Positions 1-12,298 of a DNA stretch of 64,000 nt are shown one piece after another (positions within the stretch are counted from its first letter, which is position 1; each line of letters begins with the position of its first letter). The translations under genes and the position numbers were made by a program. This DNA is from Pegea sp. RAD2-039. Taxonomy: Eukaryota; Chordata; Thaliacea; Salpida; Salpidae. The stretch covers positions 1-64,000 of the forward strand of contig JAQGEQ010000011.1 in NCBI GenBank assembly GCA_034620365.1, in the 5' to 3' direction. The notes beneath the pieces are model-generated. The model ran no database searches, was not told where the DNA came from, and was given only the letters and a program-made list of their open reading frames with translations.

Positions 1-2525
1 CTTTTTTGATAATGATATAAAATAGCAGCAAATTAAAGCTTTTTTCTAAGTTTTCAGATTGAAATAAATTTTCGCAACATCTTTCTGCTTTGTCAAATTC
101 TTCTTAATTTTGTTAATTTTCTTTTTGAATATTAAAGTTTTATTAAATTATTGAACAAGCTGTTTTAAAAGTATTTGTTACACACCTTTAAATAAAATAG
201 CTGTACCTGCTCAAAAATAACTAAAGATTTACTAAAGAAAATTATTCAGTAAAACAAACAAATAAATAATATTAATATAAAATAAGTCTTAATAAGACTT
301 TTTAAAGCTGTAATAAAAAGTAAAATAATAAATACTTTTTTTATTACATAGAATGAAACTTTGAGCTTTAAACGAGAATAATAGCTTTATCAAGCCGCCC
401 AGTGTTGGAAAATCTTTAAAATTTTTATAAATCTAATTTTTATGGCCTTTTTTGATTAAGGAACATTAAAATTTTGAGATCAGATTCATATTCAGATGTA
501 AAACTGATAGCTCACTAAGCAGTTGTTTAGTTTTGTTAAAAGTGAATTTTAATACGATTGTGAAAGAAATCTATAAATAAAATTAGTTACTAGGAGAAGA
601 CAATGAGCAACGAGATTAAAGAGTAGAGTAGTTCAGCTGCATTTTGCTGTAATAAATTACCTTTGCTTGAAAGTAGTTTGGAAGGAAGAAATATCATCAG
701 TAGGCCTACTTTTGAGAAAAAAATCTGTCTACTATTATTTAAATCACAGAGTAGTAACAATTGCTGTGAGCCAATTGATTTCTTATGGCCTGCTTTGACC
801 GAGGATGACCATGATGCACGTTAGGGTAGAAATACTGGATATCCAGTTGTTGCCCATAAAGCATGATTGTACTATCAACATCAGCAAGGTTATACAATGG
901 AACAGAAGGACTGAAGCAGCAGCATTCGGCTTTAAACTCGAAGTTTTGAGTCTTCTCTAAGCGTTGTCATCAACTAGACTTTTAAGTCCTTTCTACCCGG
1001 GTATTTTATGGACTTTATAAGCGAAAACTTGAGTAATAAAAAGAAATGTCAGAATTCAACATGATTATTAGATATTTTTAAATCAACTTAATCAAAGATT
1101 ATTCATTTTTAGAGACCACCGAAGTACTCAATATTTCTTAAAAATCTCAATTAAATCAGTTTAAAAAAAGTCTTAAGCCTTTTTGACGGGTGTTGAACTA
1201 GTAAGTAATAAACAAACTAGTTTGGTCAAGTCTAATAATTTAACAAAAGATTGAAAAATGTTTAATGTGAACTGTCTACTCGCCCATAATAGAAAATATA
1301 ATCAGATGTTGAAAATACTCGTGCAGATTTCCTTTTATTTGAATATTTATCAAAATTTAATATTATTTGCCGACAAATGTTGTTACGATAAAATCACTTA
1401 AAAACTAAAACAGTACAGCAAATAAGTAACAAAATTAACAGATTATTTGTATAACAGCCTAAATAGTAAGAAATTTTTACAGAAAACCCTTTTATCTGTT
1501 GATACGTAAAATTGAGAAAAAATCATTCAAATGTGAAATAGCAGTTCTTATTTCTAAACTGATTTTCAATTCACTTTTTAAATACTTCAATAATTTTTAA
1601 AAATCAGATTAAAACTTTTATTGGAGTTTTTTATGTATTAGGCAGAACCTAGAAACTTAAAATGATCATCAATGAGGTAAAAAAAGTGTTTACGACTCAT
1701 AAAATCTGTCTGTAAAGCGATTTACAGAACTTTAAAGAAACAAATGTTTAGAAAACAAAAACAAGCTGGTTTTTATTTGATCTATTTTTGTGGACTGTAG
1801 TTATTTTACTTGTAGTGAACAAAAACCTTTTCTAAAGTTTAATTTCAAACTGGTTTATAGTTGTTATAAGACGATTGAAAACCAATTTAGTTTCGAATTA
1901 TTTTTCCAATTATTGTTTCTTGAAAAAATAATTTCAACTCGTTTTAAGCGTTTCTCTTTTTCTCTCAAACTCTTTATAATGCTTACGTGAAACTTTTCTC
2001 TTTACATTTTACTATTTTCAAAAACGGTTTGTTGTTGTGAAAGTATAACTTCTTTGGTTTTCCTCATTAAATTAATCAGGAAAAAACAAAAAAGTTTTTA
2101 ATTTTTGATATTAAATCTTGATGTGCATTTAAGTATTTTGATTTTTAATCACAAATAAATTAGAAACCAAATGTAATTATTGTTTATTGTCTAGCCTTTA
2201 CAACTTTAAAGTTAGAAAGAGATGAGTGAAAGGGTTGAAAATCTTATAAAAGAGAAACATTGAGCCGCATACTTGCTCGTGATACAGCATCTTGCTTTAG
2301 TAGTAAGCATTATACTGTTATCTATAGTTGTATGGTTGGAATTAGTTGGATAACTAAATTTAGTATGTTATTATTTTTACTGGATAATTATAATCAAGTA
2401 ATAATTATCAAACCTGGCAGTTTAATAGTACAACCATCAAAAATATTATTGAAACGTTCTCTTGGTTACTTTTGGAGCTCAACCTACAGCATGGTGGGAG
2501 TTACTAAAAATCTATCATGTAAACT
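1..2525. other. AT-rich DNA without a recognised gene
   Basis: No exon or RNA gene is supported here. Open frames near 1790-1990 and 2260-2532 are short and low in complexity, with no recognisable motif. The only structured part is the dispersed repeat copy at about 700-965, listed separately. The last 100-300 bases may be the 5' untranslated region of the LINE that follows, but no 5' end could be fixed. Confidence 0.6.
700..965 (-). repeat. Dispersed coding-derived repeat, copy 1
   Basis: On the minus strand this block reads as a decayed peptide containing YGQQLDIQYFYPNVHHGHP, followed by a lysine/arginine-containing tail. A second diverged copy lies at about 41190-41450, where the same frame gives QQLDLYSFCPGLQHG. 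The two copies share near-identical DNA stretches such as GATCCAGTTGTTGC (GATATCCAGTTGTTGC here) and AGGGYAGAAA, in the same order. Similarity survives better in the peptide than in the DNA, which suggests the repeat derives from a protein-coding element. I do not recognise the family; a transposon gene is the simplest guess. Confidence 0.55.
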
Positions 2526-3511
2526 ATGGTAGATACAAATGACAGGACCTTGCGGTCAAAAGCTCCAAAAAACCCAAACAAACCAAGTTCTTCAAAACAA
2601 GCTTGCAATGGCAATTGCCAAACTTGTAACAAAACTTGCTCTGGTAAAGATCTGGCAATAGATTGCATCAAATGCCTCTCTAGGTTTCACCTCACTTGTA
2701 GTGATGTGAGTAAAAAATATTATGATATATTTGAAAATAATAAAATGCAGCAAATGAGATTTTGTTGGTGCTGCATTAAATGTAGATCTATGGACAAAAC
2801 AACTACCTCGTCCAACACTAACAAAAGCCTATTGTCCGACATCAGCAACACCATATCCACTGAATTGGCTAAATTTAAATCCGAAACTGGCAACGATGTT
2901 GCCAAAATCAATGAAAAGATTTCTATCTTATACAAATTTATGATTGAACTGGATGCCTCCACAAAGAAGCTCTCACATGGACCTCAGTTGTTGGTAATTC
3001 TGGATCCGAAAAAAATACTAGCGTGGTGCAACTTCTTGCCAAGAAGGTTACTGACACGCACAAAAAACTTACTCTAGACCGGGAGGATAGAGAAAACAAT
3101 GTCATCATCTTTGGTGTCTCTGAGACTGATAAAGACGATGACATCAAGACTTTTAATCAAATGTGCACTCAAAGCCTTGGTGCTGTGGACGCTCCAAAAG
3201 TTTCAATGACCAGACTCGGGGCAAAAAGATCAAATCATAAAAGACCGTTAAAAGTTTCCTTTCAGGAAAGATGGGACAAACGTAAGTTTCTTGCTAAGCT
3301 GTATAAACTTAAGCAGGACGAAAAATTCCAGGGCATCAGAGTAGCACATGATATGTGTGAAGACGATCGCGTAGAAAATAAGCGTCTTCTAAAAGAGGCG
3401 TACAGCCGAAATCAGAAAGAGCAACCAACTGATTTCAAATACAAAGTTCGAGGTCCACCATGGGCTTTAAAGATTGTGAAGGTCTTTTCAAAAAACGGAA
3501 GTGCAAAATAA
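2526..3511 (+). pseudogene. LINE ORF1: PHD-like zinc finger protein, one frameshift
   Basis: The first frame (2526 to about 2970) has a cysteine/histidine-rich finger: CNGNCQTC, then CIKC, FHLTC and finally CCIKC, the Cys4-His-Cys3 order of PHD/RING-like fingers seen in CR1-type ORF1 proteins. Near 2970 the frame shifts by one base and continues to the stop at 3509-3511, through VVQLLAKKVTDTHKK and the family block REDRENNVIIFGVSE, which belongs to the nucleic-acid-binding part of these ORF1 proteins. The total is about 325 residues. The product probably coats the element RNA. A predicted peptide across the break is not contiguous, so this copy makes at best a truncated ORF1 protein. Confidence 0.85.
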
Positions 3512-3567
3512 CCACTGGACCCACATCATCCTTATTCAACCTCTCTTTGCACAAAATTATTAATACT

Positions 3568-6506
3568 ATGCTTCCAGCCCAAGATACCAGTACACAGAAG
3601 CCTACCACCAAATCTTACAAGTGTCAAAAAGACAATTTTTCTTTTATATTAGGTATGTTTTTCAACGCACGGTCAATTGTCAACAAAATTTCGAATTGAA
3701 AGCTCTTTTGCTTTCTCAAGATTTTACATTTGTTTTCATTACCGAAACTTGGTTGAAACCCTTTTATCCTGACTCCTTTCTGGATGACAGTGATCTTTTT
3801 CGTGCTTTGCGCTGTGATAGACTGTTTGATAGAGGCGGCGGTGTTTGTGTAATCTATAAAACATCACTGGCACCCATGATTTCAAGAATTAAGATAGATA
3901 CCATTGATTGCCCAGGATTTGAGATTATTGCTTTCAATTTTCATTACTCAAAGTCTAAGTTTTCCCGCTTTATATGTACCTACCTACCACCGTCTAAAGT
4001 TAACGATGAGGTTACTATTAAGGCCTTATTGAAGGTTCTGAAAAGCCTTGTTTGTCCTGAGATGTATATTCTCGGGGATTTTAATTTTAGTAGAATTGAT
4101 TGGAATAACCCAAATTTAGCATTCAATGGAAAAATGTTTAATTTGAATGGAGACAAAACTAATTTAGCCAATCTGAGTCATGTCTTTGTAAACTTCCTTG
4201 ATGCCAATAATCTATCTCAGATGGTTACTTTTCCAACCCAAGTTAGTGGTAATACTTTGGATCTTCTCATCACGTCAAAACCTGATAACGTTATCTACGT
4301 TGATCAAAATGAACCTTTTGCTCTGACATGCGATCACAACATGATTGAATTCAAGCTCCAACAAACTTTTTCTACGAACGTTAAAACTCCAAGCATACGG
4401 AACTTTTATCGTGGAAATTATAACAGTATAAACAAGTTTTTATCAGGTGTTGACTGGATTTCTGTTTTCAACTCTACCGAAGACATCAATGATATCTACT
4501 CAAGGTTTACTAACATTGTTAATGAGTCAATTAAAAAGTTCATACCTTTATATAGAGTCAACAAAAAACCACACTTGCCAAGATATTTAAGGAATTTACA
4601 GCATTTGAAAAACCTCTTATACAAACAAACTAAAGCAGATCCTTCCATCAAACCTCTATACAAAGATCTTTGTCTAGTCTACAAGAAATCAGTTTATAGC
4701 CTCTATTTAGGAAAAGAAAGTGCAATCTTATCTTCACCTAGCAAGAAAACGTTTTTTGGCTTCATTAATCACAAGCTTAAGGCGAGATCTCATCTACCTC
4801 CCTTGCTTGATAACGCCAATCAGCTGGTGATGGAACCAAAGAATAAAGCTGAATTGCTAAACAAACAATTTGAAAAGGTTTTTATAACCGATGATGGCAA
4901 TACTCCTACTATTTCCTACTCCAATATCCTTTCAAATATCTCTGAGATGGTAGATCTAGACATAACAGTTGATATAGTATCTAAGGCTATTTCTTCTCTA
5001 AAATCAACAGTTTCCAACACCCCAGATCAAATCCCAGCTTTGTTTTTAAGAAAAAGTACTTCTTCTTTAGCGCTACCCTTATCGCTACTCTTTAACATGA
5101 CTCTTAAGCGGGGAAGACTTCCACAAATTTGGAAGAATGCTATTATTACTCCAATTTATAAGAAAGGTCCCAGAAACACTGCACTTAACTACAGACCAGT
5201 TTCGCTGACTTCGGTTATCTGCAGAACTCAAGAACATATCATTCACAACCATATAACTAGCCATTTGACGGAGCATCATCTAATATCTGATGCCCAGCAT
5301 GGCTTTGTTAAGCAAAGATCTTCTTTGACTCAACATCTCACTTTTTTCAATGAGCTTACAGCTCATTACGAAAGTAATACTCCATGTGACATCATATACC
5401 TTGATTTTGCTAAAGCGTTTGATTCTGTTCCACACAACAAGCTCATTACTGTATTGAAAAACATAAAAATCAGCAACTCTATCTTAAAATGGATTGAAGA
5501 TTTCTTATCAGGTAGAACCCAACGAACCCGTGTAGAAAGATCTTTATCTACTCCTAGTAAAGTCACCAGCGGCGTTCCTCAAGGTTCCGTCCTGGGTCCA
5601 CTTCTCTTTTTGATTTTCATTGAAGACCTCATCAGAAGACTAATAACAGTAGACAATGTCAGTGTGTTTGTGTATGCAGATGACATCAAGCTATTATCTG
5701 GTTCTCACTCAAAACTCCAAACTGCACTAAACATTGTAGAAAACTGGTCTGCGAATTGGCAACTTAAAATCCAGCCAACAAAGTCTGAAGTTATAACATT
5801 CTCCCGTAAGCCAGCGGCCAACTTCAGCAACCAATACTACATCAATGGATCCATTCTTGAACGAGTATCCTCAGTCATAGACCTCGGCATTACTCTGACA
5901 TCTGACTTCAAATGGCACAGTTATGTTTCCAGAATCTTTGGAAAATCTATCAAGCTTGTCCACCTCATCATAAAGACTTTTAATTCTAAAGATCCATGGT
6001 TTTTCGTCAACCTTTTCAAACTGTACATACGCCCTATTCTTGAATACAATATCAGTGCATGGATGCCATATCAAGTTGGTGATATCAGAAAAATCGAATC
6101 TGTTCAGGCAACATTTACGAGATTGGTTTGCAGGAAACTTAATATCAAATACGGGAGTTATAACCATCGTCTCAGCTTCTTCAATCTAGATTCTTTGGAA
6201 ATCCGAAGAATCAAATACGACCTTATTCTGATTTTTAAAATTATTCACAACCTAATTGATCTTCAGTTTGATGACTTTTTCTCCATTAGTCCCTCCCTCA
6301 AGTTATATCAACTTAGAAGACATAAATTACATCTTAATAAGCCCACTCCACCAGCTACGTTAACCAGATTAAGTTTTTTCTCATACCGCATAATCAGTAC
6401 ATGGAACAATCTGCCATCAGAGATTGTCATGTCAAAATCACTTATGCTGTTCAAGAAAAAGCTGAATTGTTATAATATCGCCAACATTGCCATTTCTAAA
6501 CTGTGA
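3568..6506 (+). pseudogene. LINE ORF2: endonuclease and reverse transcriptase, one frameshift
   Basis: The frame probably opens at the ATG at 3568 and runs to FFNARSIVNK, then shifts by one base near 3695 and stays open to 6506, about 980 residues overall. Endonuclease motifs follow in order: ITETWL (catalytic Glu), GGGVCVIYK, YLPP, GDFNFSRIDW and TCDHNMIEF (the usual SDH). Reverse transcriptase motifs are NYRPVSLTSV, DIIYLDFAKAFDSVPH, GVPQGSVLGPLLFLIF and the active-site VYADDIKLL near 5670-5700. The C-terminal part, with WNNLPSEI, is typical of CR1/L2-like elements and reappears in the relics at 18.7 and 40.6 kb. The enzyme nicks target DNA and copies its own RNA there. The frameshift removes the first endonuclease motif from the main frame, so this copy is probably inactive by a single change. 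Confidence 0.93.
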
Positions 6507-6609
6507 ATTTTTCTCTTTTACAATACTATGATTCTGTGCAGTTCTTCATTGTCATATGCTTTTTCGTTTACACGTCAAATAGATCTAATTTGTGAGAATG
6601 TGTGTTAGC

Positions 6610-6635
6610 GAGAGGTGCTCTTTTTAGGCACCCTC
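6610..6635 (+). other. 3' stem-loop of the LINE
   Basis: GGTGC (6614-6618) pairs with GCACC (6628-6632) across a nine-base T-rich loop, and GAG (6610-6612) extends the stem with CTC (6633-6635) past one bulged A. It lies 16 bases before the tandem tail. In related LINEs such a hairpin is the recognition site for the element's reverse transcriptase; that role is inferred here. Confidence 0.7.
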
Positions 6636-6650
6636 CTTCACATTTATTGT

Positions 6651-6677
6651 AATAAATAAATAAATAAATAAATAAAT
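6651..6677 (+). repeat. AATA-type tandem tail at the LINE 3' end
   Basis: About six to seven copies of a four-base unit (AATA/TAAA) close the element. CR1/L2-like LINEs end in short tandem repeats rather than in a long poly(A), so this marks the 3' end of the insertion. Confidence 0.85.
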
Positions 6678-6680
6678 TTA

Positions 6681-7572
6681 TGGAGCAGATGAAGTCTGAA
6701 GAATTTTGATTTTCAGAAAAAAATTGTTGATAATAATAAGCTTCTATAAGTGAAAATTTGTAATTGCAATAAAGCATTATGATTAATTATAAGTTAGAAT
6801 TTGGCACATATGCATCTTGCTTTCCAATTTAATTAAGCGTTTGACTCATACCTTTATTTAATTTTTTATTCGCTCGATATTTTAACCCAAAATTAAGACA
6901 GAAGTTAGTACTAAGGATTTGTAATGTTTACCAGCTTGATAGTTTGAAATGAGAAGAATATTATCAAACATTACCTAACAACAAATTTAATTTTTGATAA
7001 AAAAATTATATTGAAATTTTATCATCTAAGACTTTTTCGGCAATATTTTTGTGAGCTAAAAATAACTAGTGTTTGGAAATATTTTCTAAACAGTAATGGT
7101 TTCGTTAGAAACAGTTTAAAATACACGATAAGTACTTTGAAAAGCAATATGATCATTATACAATTTTAAGCATAAGATTGAAGTAAAATACATCAGAGAA
7201 AACAATGAGATAAATAAAGTAGAAGAAAGCTCTAATATAGTACACATAGAAATTTGTACCAAGTAAGATAATTTTAAATTGGTTTAAAATAAAAAGGTGT
7301 AAAATCATTTAGTGATTAACCCACAATAACATTTTTATGCTCGAAAACAGGCGACCTAAAAATGAAAGATAAAAGCTAGATGAGTAATGAAGCAACAAGC
7401 TAATAAAACAAACTTTTTGGTTATAATTCTAAGTTAGATTAGTATCAGAAAGTCATAATCAATATATTTATAAGAACAAATAAACTTATTTTAAGTAATA
7501 AATAGACTTAAATTTACAAATGAAATCATGATTAATGACTAACAGAACAAAAGTGAACAAATTTTATGAACA
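6681..7572. other. AT-rich spacer
   Basis: It separates the LINE from the 3' end of the homogentisate dioxygenase gene. No exon, repeat unit or RNA gene was recognised. No canonical AATAAA on the minus strand was seen close to the HGD stop codon. Confidence 0.6.
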
Positions 7573-8907
7573 TTATTGGTTTTCAGCTTTCCATTCTGGA
7601 TTGAAAAGAGCTTTGAGACCTTGCCAACATTTATAATACTCATCATCAACACATTCACAAGACTTATTACCCCATTCTGTTAGTGACATACTCAACGAAG
7701 TTTCAAACATAAATGCCTGACACCCAGTGGCAATAATCTCTGGTTTTAACTCAGCATTTGAAGCAGCTGTAAATGTAGATGCATCTGGACCATGAGGAGT
7801 CATGATACTATGTAAAGTTGCACTGCCAGGTTTGCTACCAACCTTTGCTTCATATGATCCTTTGATAATTCCCATAAATTCACTCATGCAGTTTCGATGA
7901 TAATAAGGAGGTCTAAATGTTCTTTCTTGAACTGACCATCGAGGAGGAAAGATTACAAAATCTGCAATAGCAACTCCTGGCCTCACAGATTGAGCTGTAA
8001 GAACAGTGAAGATGCTGGGATCTGCATGATCATATTTGACAGCATTAATCACCATAAACTTATCTAGATCATATTTATAAGGGACATAATTTCCATGCCA
8101 AGCAACCACATCAAAAGGTGAATGATCTTGTTGAGCAACAAATAGTTTACCTTGATACTTCGAAACTATTTGAAATTCATCATTAATTTGTTCATAATGA
8201 GCAACAGGAGTAAGAAAATCTCTTGGATTAGCTAAACCATTTGCACCTATGGGACCAAGGTCAGGTAATTGAAAATGTACCCCATAAACCTCTAAAATAT
8301 AACCCCTGGAAGGTCCTTCAACATCAATGGCGAATCGCATTCCTTGAGAAATTACACAAATCTCATTTGGTTGTACCTCCATTTTTCCAAATTCTGTTTG
8401 TATCTTTAAAACTCCTTGTTGAGGAACGAGAAGAAAATCTCCATCAGAATTATAAAATGCCTTTTTCTCCATGTTTGAGTTACAAGTATATATATGAACT
8501 GCTATACCATTTCTTGATAAGACATCTCCAGCACCACAAACGGTATTTAACCCATCAACAAAATCAACTTTTATTTCTTCAGGAATCTCAAAAGGTTTCC
8601 ATCTCATTTGATTAGGATTGGGTTCTTCTTTCCATCTACTAATGATGTTTCCATAAGATTGAGTATATGGTTTGAACATACTGTGTTTTACAGATGGAAT
8701 TATTCTATACAACCAGCTTCTTTTATTAGTGGTTCTGGGACAAGTGAAAGCAGAACCAGAAAGTTGCTCAGCATATAAATTATAAGGACATTTTTGAGGA
8801 GAATTTTGACCTTCTGGTAAGGATCCAGGGCAACGTGGGTCTTCACTACTAAACTCATTACCAAACCCAGAAAGATAAAGAAGTTTTAAAGCAGACATCT
8901 TAGACAA
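7573..8907 (-). CDS. HGD: Homogentisate 1,2-dioxygenase, single exon
   Basis: The enzyme opens the ring of homogentisate to maleylacetoacetate with Fe(II) and O2, a cytosolic step of tyrosine and phenylalanine breakdown. The 444-residue frame matches the length of animal HGD (445 in human) and is collinear end to end. The iron ligands are visible: His337 and Glu343 in [10 protein letters not shown] and His372 in MTPHGPD, equivalent to human His335, Glu341 and His371. His294 in DHADPSIF corresponds to human His292. The start is the first Met; an in-frame stop lies 15 bases upstream, and a second Met at residue 4 is possible. Unlike the other recognised genes here, it has no introns, whereas the human gene has many. 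It has no frameshift and all active residues are kept, so it looks functional. It could be a retained retrocopy or a product of lineage intron loss. Confidence 0.97.
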   Translation of the reverse strand: MSKMSALKLLYLSGFGNEFSSEDPRCPGSLPEGQNSPQKCPYNLYAEQLSGSAFTCPRTTNKRSWLYRIIPSVKHSMFKPYTQSYGNIISRWKEEPNPNQMRWKPFEIPEEIKVDFVDGLNTVCGAGDVLSRNGIAVHIYTCNSNMEKKAFYNSDGDFLLVPQQGVLKIQTEFGKMEVQPNEICVISQGMRFAIDVEGPSRGYILEVYGVHFQLPDLGPIGANGLANPRDFLTPVAHYEQINDEFQIVSKYQGKLFVAQQDHSPFDVVAWHGNYVPYKYDLDKFMVINAVKYDHADPSIFTVLTAQSVRPGVAIADFVIFPPRWSVQERTFRPPYYHRNCMSEFMGIIKGSYEAKVGSKPGSATLHSIMTPHGPDASTFTAASNAELKPEIIATGCQAFMFETSLSMSLTEWGNKSCECVDDEYYKCWQGLKALFNPEWKAENQ

Positions 8908-9520
8908 GCGTTACTTTAAAAAAGTGAAATACACTATATTAAAAAAGGTACCATGATAAATATCAAAAAAAAGTTTTGTAATTAGTAATTATGAAATGTA
9001 AAACCATTGTATAATGAATTGAATAAGTAGAAAAATATTACTAGGTTGTTAAAAAAGTTAAATCAAAATAGTTATAAACCAATGACCTACTGCTAGTGAT
9101 AAATTCTTTAAAATAATATATCAAAATCAGATATTCTAACATGAGAACTAAAGTATTACAACAAAAGTGTTTTTTTAATAACAAATTGTATGACTTAATT
9201 AAGCAAACTAAACAAAATATATAATAATTAACACCTGCTATAATATTAGCACCTGCATAACACTGCTAAGAAAAGATTATAAGTAGTTACCAAAAAACAA
9301 TCATAACTGAAAATAATACTTTTTTAAAAGTATAAAATATATTAATTACCAACAAGAGTAAAGTTTCAAAAAAAATTATTAAAACTTGTTTATTTATTTA
9401 TTACAATAAATGTGTGTTGTTCTTAATAAAATGTTTAAAATGACCTTATCAACTAAATTATAAAATAATACATTATAATTAATATATAATTTTTATATTA
9501 AGAAGCTATTAACATATTAA

Positions 9521-9547
9521 CATATATAATATATATATATAATATAT
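9521..9547. repeat. AT dinucleotide microsatellite
   Basis: This is a run of alternating A and T with two interruptions, followed by further TTAACATAT-like units up to about 9567. It is low-complexity and of no evident function. A shorter run of seven AT units lies at 9716-9729. Confidence 0.8.
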
Positions 9548-12281
9548 TAACATATATTAACATATAAAAAACAATTTTCTTACAAACCTTACCTTCATAT
9601 AAGATATGAACTGTTTTTATAATATTTAATATAATATATTATTTTTATAAATCAATTCTAAACAAATTTAATTCATTTCATTCTCTTTAAAATCAAATTT
9701 AGATGATTTCTAAACATATATATATATATTCTGAATAAATGAAAGTTAATTATAATCGAGAAATTGTTTATCTAAATACAACTCTCTGATTGGTTAATAT
9801 CAACAGAATAAGGGGCGGGTAACTTGCATTACAAAACTCATTTTCATAATGTCTTTGTGTACCAGTTCAGTTTTAAAAGTAAACGTCCAGTAAAATCCAC
9901 ACTTTCAATATAAATTGATATAAGTTTAATTACCTTTGAAATGTTTAGTATGGTTTGATTCTAAATAAACGTCCGCATTTTTATCAGAAACTTGCCCTAG
10001 TTTGCTAAAGCTACAATCTAACTAAAATTTACTGGTTGACAAAAAAAAACTGATACACAAGCAATAAAAATAAGTCGTTAAATAATTTTAGTTCATAAAA
10101 TAAGTATTGATCAAAATCCTAGTTAGCACTATCCAATTTTACATATTTTTAAAGTACATATTGTACATAAACTTTATAACTTATATATTGAAATGATAAT
10201 ATACTTATGGAAATAGTATTATTATGATTTAAAAATTTACTATTTTGATAACCAGTAAAGTATTACAATCATTAAGGAATTTATAATCTTATAATCCTCA
10301 ATTATTATATATGATTAGTTTTCACAATTTGGTTAGATATTTTTCTATGATTCTTTTTTTTTCTTCAAATTCTTGTTGTTTTGCTGTTTAAGCTAATTTA
10401 TTACTCTACTTTTTAATATGCAATAAGACAAACTTTTTGTAAACTAAGTAATTTTATGATATGGTTATTTTTGCCTATTAGGTTAAAAAAGTTATTTGAT
10501 ATTCTATTAGTTTTAAATACCAATTTTAAGTTTTGCATGTCGTACAGCGTTATACACATATTTTATAAAGTTTTCAATGCCAAGAAGAAAGTTGTATAAT
10601 CGAAATATTTTCAAAAGTTAAAAACACATTTTAAAAAGTGTAACATACTACAATATACTATTTAATCACTTAAAAAATTGACTTTCAAGCTTGACTTGAG
10701 TTTAATATTTTTTGAGTTTAACTATTTTTAAAACATCTATGAGGTTTTTGCAACATCAGCCTTTTTTGTATTTAAATCATGAAGAAACTATAAAAGCTGT
10801 ATAAATAATTTATGTAGATTAGTTGTAGGAATTTCAATCATTTTTTGAATAATGTATTGTTTATGTAATATTACTATGTTATATTAAGATTTGATTTGGG
10901 AGGTTTTACTAAAAAGTTTTTATTTCTAATATTTTGCATAAACTTGATTTATATAAAATTTTCCTAATTTATTGCAAGCTATATATAATTTTTTTTTTCA
11001 AACTTAAAAAAATCTAGCTAAGACTTTCTTTATACATTTAAAACACAGTTTTACTTTTAAATTCATTATTTTCTGTGTGCTTGTTACTTTATTTAATATA
11101 CTCTCAGATAAATTATTTCTATTTTTGCCTACTGTACTAACCAAAATCTGTTATACTAAACCTAGAAAATATTTTCAATTTTTAACTCGCATACAAATCT
11201 ATTTGTATCGATTACTGCTACAATTATACGACTAAAATATAAAAAGTGCTTTTTAGTCTCAACTAAAAATCTTTCTTGTACTAACTTATCTTTTTATTCA
11301 AACTTTTAAACAACAAATCTAAGATGTAAAAGAAGCAAATCGGTCATACGTAAGAAGAATAGCAAATGAAAAAAAAGCAGTTTTACAAATAAATTGTTTT
11401 CATTTCTTGGGTTTCTTTTTAGACGTTAAAAACTTTAAACATAAATTTATATTTACCGAAAAAAATCCTATTAAAGAAAAGCTTTAAAATTTAATCTTTT
11501 TTCCAACTTTTATGTTTCACTTTGTAACTACTCTATGAAAAAGTTCATTTTATACATTTTGATTTCTTTTTATCCAAATTAAAAGCAGTTAATGACTCAT
11601 TTATTCTTATTTGTAAAAATGTTGTCCTCAATACTCTCTTAAAGTTTTTCTTTAATTAAATAAATGTTAATTGTTGGCGGTTATTAGTTTATAACTCGAG
11701 GCGGTATTTCGATTTGTTTGTGTTAATTTATAGAAATCATCTTAGTAGATGCCAACTTTCTAAAAATTCAACAAAATTTACAAAGATAAGGAGCCAAGAT
11801 CAGAATAGCTCGATAATTGTAGAATTTTGTATTTGTTTTGATTTTGCTTCTAGATAAAAGCAGAACAATATTTCATTGTTAAAATAAACTAAAAGTATAT
11901 TATTATATATAAACATAAAAATCATAGATCAAGATATGACAATATTTAATTAGCTTAAAATAGAAAAATGAGATATCTCTTACTGATTCAAGATTCGATG
12001 TGATTCGATTTTGTTCTGGGCGTTTATTTTTCAAAATTTGTAAAATGATTGTAAATTACAAATTACCTTTTCAATCTTTCTAAAAAATGTTATACAGATT
12101 ATCATTTGTCTGCAAAAAGTGTTAAACAACTTCGAACGTATGTAGAAATAAAGAAAGTAGTTTTTGTCGAGCAACCAGGTTATTTGGCTGAGTGTACTTT
12201 TAATATGTTAGGATGTAAGTCATAAAAACGGTCAGGACAGTTACAGTTCAAGACAGTTTTAATTAATAATCTCTTGTAAAT

Positions 12282-12287
12282 TTTATT
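12282..12287 (-). promoter_or_regulatory. Candidate poly(A) signal AATAAA
   Basis: The reverse complement reads AATAAA about 12 bases past the stop of the minus-strand gene ending at 12299. In such AT-rich DNA a chance match is likely, and the implied 3' untranslated region would be very short. Confidence 0.3.
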
Positions 12288-12298
12288 TAATCTTAAGC

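Larger units (their letters stand above)
2526..6680 (+). mobile_element. Nearly intact CR1/L2-like non-LTR retrotransposon (LINE)
   Basis: Two consecutive ORFs, a 3' hairpin and a short AATA-type tandem tail form a complete-looking LINE. ORF1 encodes a zinc-finger protein; ORF2 encodes an apurinic-type endonuclease and a reverse transcriptase. The 3' untranslated region (6507-6650) holds a stem-loop followed by the tail at 6651-6677, a layout typical of CR1/L2-type elements, whose reverse transcriptase recognises its own 3' end. Only two single-base frameshifts (near 2970 and 3695) were found, and no stop interrupts about 935 codons of ORF2, so the insertion is young. The 5' boundary is uncertain and may lie up to about 280 bases upstream. 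No target-site duplication was identified, which is common in this clade. The exact clade needs a phylogeny. Confidence 0.9.
8908..12298. other. AT-rich spacer with AT microsatellites
   Basis: About 3.4 kb between two minus-strand genes. It includes the HGD promoter side (just above 8907) and AT dinucleotide runs near 9521-9547 and 9716-9729. A slightly less AT-rich patch at about 9780-9850 has no recognisable content. No exon with a convincing frame was found on either strand. Confidence 0.55.

Noticed and set aside
1790-1990. 66-codon plus-strand frame
   Set aside because: Phe/Leu/Ser-rich, as expected of T-rich DNA, with no motif or splice context.
2260-2532. 90-codon frame before LINE ORF1
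   Set aside because: Probably part of the LINE 5' region or chance; no zinc finger or other ORF1 feature, and it overlaps the ORF1 start in another frame.
8241-8615. 124-codon plus-strand frame
   Set aside because: Antisense shadow of HGD; the HGD frame on the other strand is unambiguous.
7573-8907. Bacterial origin of the intronless HGD
   Set aside because: The protein follows animal HGD closely throughout, and base and codon use match the surrounding genome.
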